Source: Tubulanus polymorphus
Lineage: Eukaryota > Nemertea > Palaeonemertea > Tubulaniformes > Tubulanidae
Reading direction: 5' to 3'
Assembly (NCBI RefSeq): GCF_964204645.1
Contig: NC_134028.1
Location: 26,138,153-26,202,152, forward strand
DNA: 64,000 bases
A model generated the notes under the pieces. The model was not told the DNA's origin. It searched no databases and saw only the letters and a list, made by a program, of their open reading frames with translations. Numbering within the stretch: position 1 is the first letter of the stretch; each line of letters opens with the position of its first letter. A program made the position numbers and the translations under genes. Shown piece after piece: positions 25,401-34,668 of the stretch.

Positions 25401-28400
25401 ACGACGCGCAAAATGTGTCGACACGATTTTTAAGAAGTAGATTATCTGAGAGAGGCGGACGGCGCGGGCGGATTTATGGAATTTTCCAATCGACGATTTT
25501 TCAGCCGATGGAATTTGTCAAAAGAAAAATGCAATATTCATCATGAATGAGATTTTTGGATAGTGGTATCTCATCTGGGTCGGTCACAGCTAAGTGTTTT
25601 ATGAGGCAATGTATCTTGCCTTTGTTCAATTTTTCAAGAATTTTACCGTATCCGAGAAAATTGTGACACACCATAGAAATTTTTACGGTGACATAATCTT
25701 CTATAAATTAAAAACATTAGATAGCACGCTACATAAGATATAGTTACCTTCTGAAAGCCAATGAGCGAAATTTTTTGCTCGAAAAACAGTAAACAAAGAA
25801 ATTGACTGATGAGTTCAATTGTACGAGTAAGTAACTGATTTCGAACATTCGTAGATTGACTTTGAATTGAATGGCAGTTTTTTGTAACGCCATCGGAAAC
25901 TCGAATAGAATATACGTGGTTATGATTGCGATCGCGAGTATAAAAGCCTGGCGGTCGTTCGGGGCTTTAACGCCTGTCATTAGCTGGCGTTTCTTCGACG
26001 CTTCGGTCAACGACAAAATCAAGATGAAATTCGCCTTGAAGATCAAAGCAAAAGGAATGAGTATACAGAATGCCAAATGAACGAGTTGTCTAATTTTCGG
26101 TGGATCGATGGGCACATTTTTTGTAATCCACACGTATTTAACTACCGGGCAAATAGTGCGCGCCATGGTTTGGATTCTGAAGAAATAACGCCAGATTTGA
26201 GTTACGATACTTAAAAATACAATACTTAACATGCATATATTACAGTTGGACTTAGTGCAGATGAGTCTAGACTTTAACGGATAGATCACAATGATCGCTC
26301 GCTCTAAACTAATCAAAGTTGTCAGTAGATTTCTGATCATTTTGAAAATGATTTGAAGGCTCACTGTGTAGTGGTAGATTTGAGCTCCGAAAAACAACGG
26401 CACCGTCAAATACGCCCCGTCGCCGAGTTCTAACAGACCGCTGACGTATCTACCGGAATACGCCAGCGCTGAACTGAGCAAAAACAGATTATCAGCGACC
26501 GCTAACACTCGTAACAGATGATACGTGACGATAACACGCGATTTGAACCGATATAGAATCGAAAACGTGTAAATATTCAGCAGAAAACCAACGATAGAAA
26601 CTGGCAGCGCTCCGTGTACAAAATATACTATCTTCTGATAGGTTTTCATGTTGAAACTACATTCATCGTTATTGAACGCCTCAGACAAAGTCGAATTGGT
26701 GTCATTTAACTTCATAATGTCGGCTGCATCAGGCGACATATTCGAATTAAAGCCCATGTTACGCGCATTGTGCGAAATATATTTTCAATTTATCTTTATA
26801 AAGCCAATGCACATAGTGATAATACAGTATATGGACCTTCAATACACTGACTTAACATTTCATCAAGTTTTTGTGCTATAACTAATGAATCTTCGTCAAA
26901 TTCTACCCATGTTGTCTAATTCAATTCGATTTCCATATATATTTTCCTGATGCATCGAGATTAGCTCTAACAAAAACACAATAACCGGGCGCAATACATA
27001 TTCCGTACAGTGAAATCCACCTTAGGCCAGTAGCACCAATGTTATTTTGGACTGTAAAAATTTCACCGAGTTGAGAATCAGCGAACCCGGTAGCGTTGGG
27101 ACTGCTGTAAATATTTCACAGTGAAATCCACCTTAGGCCAGTAGCACCAATGTTATTTTGGACTGTAAAAATTTCACCGAGTTGAGAATCAGCGAACCCG
27201 GTAGCGTTGGGACTGCTGTAAATATTTCACCGAGTTGAGAATCAGGGAACTCGGTAGCGTTGGGACTGCTGTAAATATTTCACCGAGTTGAGAATCAGGG
27301 AACTCGGTAGCGTGTTGGGACTGCTGTAAATATTTCACCGAGTTGAGAATCAGGGAACTCGGTAGCGTGTTGGGACTGCTGTAAATAGTTCACCGAGTTG
27401 AGAATCAATGAACTCGGTAGCGTGTTGGGACTGCTGTAAATATTTCACCGAGTTGAGAATCAATGAACTCGGTAGTGTGTTGGGACTGCTGTAAATATTT
27501 CACCGAGTTGAGAATCAGGGAACTTGGTAGCGTTGAGACTGCTGTAAATATTAAGAGCAATTCACTTTGAGTTGACCACAGTATATCGAGCAAGGAGTTG
27601 CATCCAACTTATCCAACGCATGCATTTCAGTAATAGTTGCTGATTAAAATGTCTGAAACGTCGTTGATGAGCTCGTGATAATGGTGGTGTTTAACATTAA
27701 TATTAATTCCGAGCCTCGTAATGTGATACTAATTCTTAAACTCAACTGCATGACCGCACCCCTTGCAATATAATCAAAATGACACATGCAGGACTGACTA
27801 TTGGGTGTGGTAGGATGCTGAGTTTAAATACAACTTACATTAGATTGTTACCTTCGTGTTTCTCTACGAAATGAACAACAACTTAAGTTCAATAAGTTGA
27901 ATATCAATCCCACTATATTAATGACGTTCATAGTTTATTTGAAGACGATCATGGACGAAAATAAAGAAATGTTTATTTAGGTTCTACCCTTTATTTAGGT
28001 TCTACCCTAAATTCATTAGTACTAATTATCCCATCAAATCCATGAGGTTAAATCGTCCTTTATAACGTCTCATTTCTGATGACGAATCGAATATTTCTGA
28101 CGGTATTTAAAACTATTCTAAAGACTTGGATAAAGGTGGCGACCACCTTTATCCAGAGCTAAGTCTTTAAAATAGACCGTCAGAAATATTTGATTCGTCA
28201 TCAGAAATGAGACGTTATAAAGGTTTTCAGTTCAAGTTTACTTCACGAAATGAAACCATACAGATAGATTTTTTTAGAAAAACATTATGCAGAATTTTCA
28301 ATTTTTTCACAAGCACAATTACACGTTTTAAGGAGAAAGAATGGCAGTTTTCTGTGTGGGCCAAACAAAACCTAATGGCCGCTTGGAGTCGAGCTTTGCT

Positions 28401-31400
28401 GTCTTAACATCGACGATGTCAGCGTGATTTTTCGCCAATAAGTTTATCACCGTTTTTCGTCGTCGAAATCGATAGCGTATGTTTCCAATTTCATTAGCCC
28501 TATGAGACAGAGGGCAGTCGAAACTACAGCAATGATGACAGCAATGCTGATAGGATATCTATCCGTTTGAAACAAATGCATAATTGGAAAAATCAGGAAT
28601 TCGGGCGGCTTCGACGCGCAGTGGCTATGATACATCGAGAATGAAAGAAGTTATTGGAAAGATAAGAGCGGTAAATAGGAAGATAAGACGGCTGTTCGAG
28701 GTTATAAGTGGACTATTGATGACATTTAGTTTGAAGAAGTAGAGACTCGTGGGGGGCAGGTTGAACTCGAAGGTTTGGTGTAAGCAAACTAGAAACAGTA
28801 TGAGTTTGATGATGTATATGAATAATAGAGGACCGTGGAATGTATACCGGTAAACTATGCGTTTAAACACTGAACCAATTAGGTAACACAAACATCATTT
28901 TAAACTAATGAGAGTAAACAAAAATAGCCGGATTTTATCCGTGAACTTTAAAACTAGATCGTGCTTAACAATTTCGATAAACGCGTTGACGAAAGGGAAA
29001 CATTTGATTTCGATTCCAAACATATCTGTTCAGTTTAGGGGCAATTCATTTATCACGTACGAACGTTGGGGGAGGGGCCGAGGTTGGGGTTATGCCAGAT
29101 GCGTACAAGTCTGTACACGGGAGGACGGGGTCGTTGTACGTACGTCTAATACGACCATTGCCTCGAAACTATAAACTTATACTTAAAATGAACATGCGCT
29201 CGTTTCTGCGCGTTTCTTCGCGGTTTTTGCACGGCATATTGCACGGAATGTTTTGTTTTTTTGTTTACTTGGCCCGAATCAGCCACCACAGAAGCCCACT
29301 TCACGTGTGTATGTATAAATGTATCTACGTATATTTCCAGGTTCACTTACATCAACGTGATTTGGTTTTGTTCGAACTGGTTGGCAATGAGTAATTCATC
29401 GTACAATCCATTCATCTACGGATTACTAAATGTAAGTATTTTGTGTTTGACACAATCGTGGCTTTTAAGGTTCCTCGAGCCTCGTTGACCGTCCCGTTAT
29501 GCAGTAATTCCAGTCGTTGACGATCAACGAAATAACTGCTTGGTCATTCATAAGATGAAAAAATTATTGACGCGGGGAACTATAAACGGCGCGTACCACT
29601 TAACGGTCTCTGCGATACGCTTCACTTCTTCTTTACTGTCATAGTGAAACGTTTAAACGCGACATATTTTTGCATAGATGTATAAAATAGGATAACAGAT
29701 AGATGTATTATATGTACGTATTGATTCAGAAGCATTTCTGGCCGTAGATTCCCCCGAGTACACACAGCCCGCTATAGCGTTACGTCACTGTAACACCATT
29801 AACACCGTCGATGTTTTATTGGCGATTTCACGGCGCTTTGGTCAACCTATTACGTCCAATAAAGCATTAACGGCAGGTAATAATGTTAGTCTAGCGATGA
29901 CCGAATTGACAAAAACGGGAATGCGGGTGTTTTTTTCGAGGAAATGCGACAGTAACAATCTGTCTGATGGCGTCTTGGTCAATTCATCAAAGCTCGATTT
30001 ACGTATCTCAAATTGCGTCATTTCTAATGCATTGCCCGATAAGACAGGTTTACACTAACAATCTGTCACACGAAAACAACGTTATAGAATATCTTTCACC
30101 GAGAACCTTATAGAGTCTGTGAACCACAGAGTAACAACCCCGGTGGCGACAGGGTTTCTCGGTCGAATGTTCTCCTCTGGTCTCTCCCCCATTGGGAAAA
30201 AGAAACATCGAACCCATATAATGCCCTGCCTGGCGCTTAGCGGGTTGAGGGTGTTTAAAAAAAAACATAGTAACAACAAACATGACCCATTCTCCAGGAC
30301 TGGGTGAATATAGATTATTTAGACGACGTGTGTTTTTTGCACATGACACATTTTTCCCGAAATTTGTAAATGACAATTAATTTACGTGTTTTATTTATTT
30401 TTGTTGTCTCGAACACCTACGGGCAAACTATGACGTCACGTCAACTGCGACTTTACTTGAGAATCAATGTATCTTATCGGGGTCGTCACTAGGACTTTTT
30501 TAATTATTTGAATGTGAAAAAACAAAATGTGGAACTAAAAAATGCGGAACTTTAGGGTCGTCAGTACACCCGACCGCCGACGGGCATACTTTTGTTTAGA
30601 AAAGAAATACATTTGTTTAGAACACAGAAGAAATGAACAAATTATGCATGAATACATTAATATATGCAGGATGAATGCGATCAGTAGTAAATACCACTCG
30701 CGCTTAACGGTGCACTGTGACGTCATGTGCACGTGGTCTATAGACCCAACGTGGGCACCGTATATTCAAAAAATTGTTTCATTGATTTCGGAAACAGACT
30801 CCTGATGACGTTACATTACGTACATCACGTTCTTAGATCAAAGTACACCCCAGACTGTGTAGTCTGCGGTAGCCATATGACGGTAGAATTAATTAGTTTT
30901 ACTTCATCAACTAATCAAGAAGCAGACAACTACATCAAATACACGTGCACCTGTTCCATACGACGCGCGCACCTGTTTCATCCGACTACGCTGTTATATG
31001 GGATGAATTAATCCTTAAAATCAGCGCAATATTAATCAATATATGATAATCTTTAATTTGAGATGTAATCCGTGAATTAAATCGCATTAATATATCGACT
31101 TCGATAGAGTTCAAACCGTGGTCATCAGTCCCTCGAGACTGATCAATGAAAAATGATTTGCTTTTCATTTAGAACGAAATTATGAGATATCCTTTGCATC
31201 TCAAATCGGTTGCCAATAATATATCATTCTAGGATTTTCGTTTCGCTTAATTACGAAATTATAAGATTTCTTTCTTTAATCTTATTTTCATCTTTCAATG
31301 ACTTCAGATCGGTTTCCACAGTCGTTCGACTATCAATGATTACGAATGAATATTTAATGAAATATCTCATACGAAACTCAGATGATGAAGTGATTCTTAG

Positions 31401-33001
31401 GTCATTCTGTAAGTTGTAATAGCGGGGTCGCTTCCAGTTCGAGTAGGTTACATCGAAAAATGAATTGCCCCAATTTATCATTTCATTTGACTACGTCCAG
31501 ATGGTAGTACTGTGAACGAAATAATGAGAATGTAGGAGACACCAAAATGGGAGAGAGAGAATGAATTATGGAACTAAACATGGTTTTATAGGTACTGATA
31601 TGATGTTGGACTGTCCGGCTAAGGTGAAGTACCGTATACGGACTGCTCAGTGTACTGTGAAATTGAATATGAGTTATTATTATGAAATGAGTATCATAAA
31701 ATACTGTTGCACGAAGAGAATTACATATCTATAAGGTGAACGGCCATCAAATCACTAATTAGATATCACGATGAAGAGTTCCCATGTATTATGTATGGAT
31801 TCGACACCACCACTCGTGTTCAATAATATTCCCCTAAACCTTATGTATGTAATTATCATCATTAATTTAATACCGAACTGTCGCAAATAGGTATAGATAG
31901 ATAGAATCGTGATTACAAGAGATTATTGAAATCATGTACGTATTAGTGAAATATAAAGCTATTATCATTGCGTCAGTCAGCTCGAGTGGAATTAGAAGTA
32001 AATAAATCATGATGAGTTTCGTCTAAAATATATATTTCAGTACAAAATGAACGCCGAATTTCACAATTTTTGTAATGTTATTTTGATACGTCAATATTGA
32101 TGACGTAGTGGCTCGCAGAACCATAGTATTTATCAATATATAACAACGTTATTGTAACGGTTTTAAATAAAGGCATCAAATATGGACGTGAAAATCAGAA
32201 CTCTAGTTTTACAGGTCCATGAGCCAAACCACCACAACATGAAATATATGACTGAAGGAGTGCTAGTTACTGATGTTAATGGTTTAATTAGTGAGCGAAA
32301 GTAAGACTTCTTCCGTTGACGCGCACGACGGAAATTTAAGCAAGATATTTACAACTCGGGGGCCATTTTTAAAGATTAAGTTAACGATCAAAAGACTTAT
32401 CTAACCTTTTGGTTGAAGTTTGTCGGTTAACTGTTATGGTATCTATCCAATGGTTAACTGTTGAAAAATTGATTATATGTATATCTAATCAATGCTGTCT
32501 ACATAGCAATAGGGAAACGCAAGTACCATAATGACAGTAGGAACCTATCCACTTCTACAATTTACGATCATATTTTCCGATGACATAAAACATTCCCGTT
32601 ATTTCTACCCATTCATATTTCACGCATCTGTAGATGATATTTTTCCTTTCGTTGTAGGAGAACTACAAGCGCGGTTTTCGAGCTCTGTTTACGAAATGTC
32701 TGTGTTGTCCGTGCGTCAAACCGGAAGAACCATACCAGTACAACTATAGATCGAGCGTGCGTTTAGACTAAATGTTTTACTACTGTCGTTTTAGGAAAAA
32801 TACAAGCGAGCGTTCTGTGCTATTCTTTGTGTGCAAAGACCGTGCGGTAGCTCCGAAAAAGAAGTCGGCGACTCGGATGAGAGTCGTAAATCTACCTCCA
32901 GCGAAATGGCGGCCAACCGGATCGTTATTGGCACCAATAGTTCTCGGTTTAAAAGATACCAACGCGTTCAGTATGTCGATGACGATTCAAGTTTTATGTA
33001 A
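19419..33001 (+). CDS. Neuropeptide-type GPCR, 3' exons (TM6, TM7, C-tail), 5' part not found
   Basis: This is the 3' part of a rhodopsin-class receptor. Exon 19419-19519 reads VIKMLIIVVVLFAVCWCPLQ and on to GINE: the basic end of loop 3 and TM6 with the CWxP motif. Donor GTAAGT follows, phase 2. Exon 29341-29431 reads FTYINVIWFCSNWLAMSNSS then YNPFIYGLLN: loop 3 and TM7 with NPFIY. Phase 0 donor GTAAGT follows. The receptor ends in one of two alternative terminal exons, 32658-32771 or 32795-33001, listed separately. All phases agree. The WLAMSNSxYNPFIY string is typical of leucokinin, luqin/RYamide and tachykinin-like receptors; leucokinin-type is my first guess, by resemblance only. It would sit in the plasma membrane of target neurons or muscle and signal through G proteins. 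Exons for TM1-TM5 are outside the window or unrecognised. The 9.8 kb intron contains an antisense GPCR. Confidence 0.85.
20221..20310. repeat. CT-rich microsatellite
   Basis: About 90 bases made almost wholly of C and T in CTCT/CCCTCTTT runs, interrupted by a few other bases. It yields a spurious Ser/Pro/Leu-rich ORF. Confidence 0.85.
24922..24985 (-). repeat. tRNA-derived SINE-like fragment with fused A and B boxes
   Basis: The minus strand reads TGGCCGAGTGG directly followed by GTTCGAATCC, so a tRNA-like A-box abuts a B-box with no room for the anticodon arm. It cannot be a functional tRNA. A similar arrangement occurs at about 47.99 kb. Confidence 0.45.
25744..26757 (-). CDS. Nested single-exon rhodopsin-class GPCR (FMRFamide/peptide receptor-like orphan)
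   Basis: An intact 337-residue receptor lies in antisense inside the 9.8 kb intron of the + strand GPCR gene. The N-terminus has N-glycosylation sequons (NDT, NST) and no clear signal peptide. TM1 starts near residue 43 (IVYFVHGALPVSIVGFLLNI). TM2 holds LAVADNLFLL. The TM3 end reads SLERAIIVIYPL, so ERA replaces DRY. TM6 reads YILFEFPMAL, so FxFP replaces CWxP. TM7 reads SSVNFFVYCF, so NFFVY replaces NPxxY. The last block, SSKKFRSLAFRR, is a short helix-8-like tail. These substitutions are common in invertebrate FMRFamide-receptor-like expansions. The ligand cannot be inferred. The start at 26757 is the first Met before TM1 and gives a normal extracellular length. The stop codon overlaps a good splice donor (AAG|GTAACT), so a longer spliced tail is possible. 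Confidence 0.9.
   Translation of the reverse strand: MGFNSNMSPDAADIMKLNDTNSTLSEAFNNDECSFNMKTYQKIVYFVHGALPVSIVGFLLNIYTFSILYRFKSRVIVTYHLLRVLAVADNLFLLSSALAYSGRYVSGLLELGDGAYLTVPLFFGAQIYHYTVSLQIIFKMIRNLLTTLISLERAIIVIYPLKSRLICTKSNCNICMLSIVFLSIVTQIWRYFFRIQTMARTICPVVKYVWITKNVPIDPPKIRQLVHLAFCILIPFALIFKANFILILSLTEASKKRQLMTGVKAPNDRQAFILAIAIITTYILFEFPMALQKTAIQFKVNLRMFEISYLLVQLNSSVNFFVYCFSSKKFRSLAFRR
27008..27549. repeat. Tandem array of 53-55 bp units with a 111-bp duplication at its left end
   Basis: An exact 111-bp segment starting at 27008 is repeated from 27119. From there, units containing TTTCACCGAGTTGAGAATCA and GGTAGCGT(GT)TGGGACTGCTGT repeat roughly seven times to 27549. Units alternate between 53 and 55 bp depending on one GT. 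The array lies in the GPCR intron between the nested receptor and the TM7 exon. Confidence 0.92.
28057..28223. mobile_element. 167-bp foldback (MITE-like) element
   Basis: The two halves are near-complete inverted copies around about 28140. The outer tips are CCTTTATAACGTCTCATTTC on the left and its complement on the right. The centre is GATAAAGGTGGCGACCACCTTTATC. There are only a few mismatches and small gaps, so the insertion or duplication is probably recent. Confidence 0.85.
28447..28891 (-). pseudogene. Two overlapping hydrophobic ORFs, possible decayed membrane-protein fragment
   Basis: Minus-strand ORFs 28625-28891 (88 aa) and 28447-28635 (62 aa) overlap by a few bases in different frames. 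Each contains strongly hydrophobic stretches (for example LLFIYIIKLILFLVCL; and IAVIIAVVSTALCLIGLM followed by a charged tail FDDEKR). One frameshift would join them into a protein with about four membrane segments. I do not recognise a family. AT-rich DNA can produce such stretches by chance, so this is a weak call. Confidence 0.2.
29432..32657. other. GPCR intron between TM7 exon and terminal exons
   Basis: Begins with GTAAGT and ends with TTTCCTTTCGTTGTAG. No other exon is recognised. A GGGTCGTCACTAGG motif near 30.48 kb also occurs near 23.77 kb and marks a dispersed repeat. A tRNA-like GGGTTCGATG block lies near 30.2 kb on the minus strand. Confidence 0.6.
32658..32771 (+). CDS. GPCR alternative terminal exon A (cysteine-rich short tail)
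   Basis: After acceptor TTGTAG the frame set by the TM7 exon reads ENYKRGFRALFTKCLCCPC and ends SSVRLD before TAA (32769-32771): 37 residues. ENYKRGF is the usual start of helix 8 after NPxxY. The CLCCPC cluster is a plausible palmitoylation site. The tail is short and lacks a Ser/Thr cluster. If this exon is used, exon B lies in its 3' UTR. Confidence 0.85.
   Translation, partial: ENYKRGFRALFTKCLCCPCVKPEEPYQYNYRSSVRLD
32795..33001 (+). CDS. GPCR alternative terminal exon B (serine-rich long tail)
   Basis: A second acceptor (TGTCGTTTTAG, exon from 32795) lies 24 bases after the stop of exon A. In the same phase it reads EKYKRAFCAILCVQRPCG, then a Ser/acidic stretch (SSEKEVGDSDESRKSTSS), and ends DDDSSFM with TAA at 32999-33001: 68 residues. 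The first seven residues match exon A at five positions (E-YKR-F), the mark of an exon duplication. The Ser/Thr-rich tail offers kinase/arrestin sites. The last residues S-F-M fit a class I PDZ ligand. Choosing between the two acceptors would switch the tail. Confidence 0.85.
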   Translation, partial: EKYKRAFCAILCVQRPCGSSEKEVGDSDESRKSTSSEMAANRIVIGTNSSRFKRYQRVQYVDDDSSFM

Positions 33002-34434
33002 ATGTGGTAGGCTTATCAAAGACCCGTTTCGGCAAGATGGCTGCCTCCAGAATAACCAGTCTCGTTACGTATCTACGTTCAAGTCGATCGATGACGTCGT
33101 TGAGGGCGATTCGTGGAGGCAGCCATATTGGGAGGTTCTATAAATGTTGTCTACCAACCAATGTTTGTATATATCAGCACCAAATATTCACGACGATTTA
33201 TTACGGAGAGGATTGAGAATGTTCGTGTTTTGTGTTTTACCTGAAAATTCGTTCTCAAGTTCATCTTGAGTCGGAGATTTGAATGTTCGATCACGAGTGG
33301 AATTGAGCGCGCGCGCATTCTTACAGCCCCAAACAGCGATTGAGACGCTGGTGTTTTTCGGTGTTCCAACGCTAAGGTTTGATCCCGTGTTCCGCTATTA
33401 AACCTTTGTTAACCCAACCGATTTTGTGACGTAAACGTAGTGAGGCTTTCGAGAAAAGTGTGTATAACCTTCGTTTGTTTTTGTATAAATCATTGAAAAC
33501 GCTTTATGTAATTACAACGGAAATTGTTGAGAATTTGAAGAATATAGATTTGCCCGTATATTGTATGTAAACAAGAATTGTTCAAATATTACTATGTACA
33601 AATACTATATTGTTTGTTAACTATAAAGATATTTTCAAAAATGTCCTTTTCAGACAAACTTCGTGTGTTAGTGACGAAATACGATTCGAAAGATTAACCC
33701 TCTCCCCGTGTGTCTAGTTCAACAGTTTTGAGTTAGAGATCACAATGAGTAAGAATTAGTTCATTTTCAAATTATTTGACTTCGGTTAGATTCTAACTGA
33801 CAACTGTTGAACTTTATACAAAAGACGCATGAGTGAAACTACTATTCATGATGAGAAAATACACCCTTTATAACTGTTTAAATTCTGGTTTGTAAAAAAT
33901 GAATGTCCCAGCGAGAGCAATTCCCGCATCTACGATTGTGAAAATACAAGTTGTTATATGGATAAGCCGGAGCTTGTTCCGCAGTATTCTGAGGCGGATC
34001 TGCGTACATAACTCACTGCGTCGTTTTCAATCATGAAACGATATAACGAGTCAAATTTTCATTTGTAACACTGTCAAACTGGGTCCTGATGACGTACAAA
34101 GTGACTCTCCTACAAGTCTGAAAGTTATATACCCCAAATATCCGAGGTTTGGAGTTGTTTCATCTGCTTTTGTCAGTGTGTGTATTAACCGTACTTTCTC
34201 GATATCAAAGTGAATATTTTTTCAGCCACATCACACATTACTGTGTAAAGATCAGTCACACGCTGTTGTCAATAATTTTGTTAATAAACCATTGATAAAA
34301 TCTGCTGAAATCGCTGAATATTGTTTTCATTTTTTTTTGCAAAGCGGTGAATGCTGAATGGACCTCAGTTGTGATGACTCCAGCAGTGCGTGCAGAGTTG
34401 GGTACTCGAGAGGATGAATGTAATGTTTTGACGA

Positions 34435-34668
34435 CCAGTCACCACACCTGTCTGGTCACCAGTCACCACACCTGTCTGGTCACCAGTCACCACACCTGTC
34501 TGGTCACCAGTCACCACACCTGTCTGGTCACCAGTCACCACACCTGTCTGGTCACCAGTCACCACACCTGTCTGGTCACCAGTCACCACACCTGTCTGGT
34601 CACCAGTCACCACACCTGTCTGGTCACCAGTCACCACACCTGTCTGGTCACCAGTCACCACACCTGCA
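34435..34668. repeat. 24-bp minisatellite, about 10 copies
   Basis: The unit CACACCTGTCTGGTCACCAGTCAC repeats almost perfectly. The period is a multiple of three and the unit has no stop in one frame on each strand. It therefore creates spurious ORFs: TSHHTCLV repeats on + and GVVTGDQT repeats on -. The GGTCACCAGTCACC part is itself partly palindromic. Confidence 0.95.

Larger units (their letters stand above)
19520..25743. other. GPCR intron, left part
   Basis: Intron sequence between the TM6 and TM7 exons. No further exon is recognised. It holds a CT-rich microsatellite near 20.22 kb and a SINE-like piece near 24.95 kb. Short ORFs on both strands lack family resemblance. Confidence 0.6.

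Noticed and set aside
30082-30376. 108-aa minus-strand ORF or tRNA-like block near 30.2 kb
   Set aside because: A GGGTTCGATG string is present but no cloverleaf or A-box at normal spacing, and the ORF has no family resemblance. Probably a repeat fragment.
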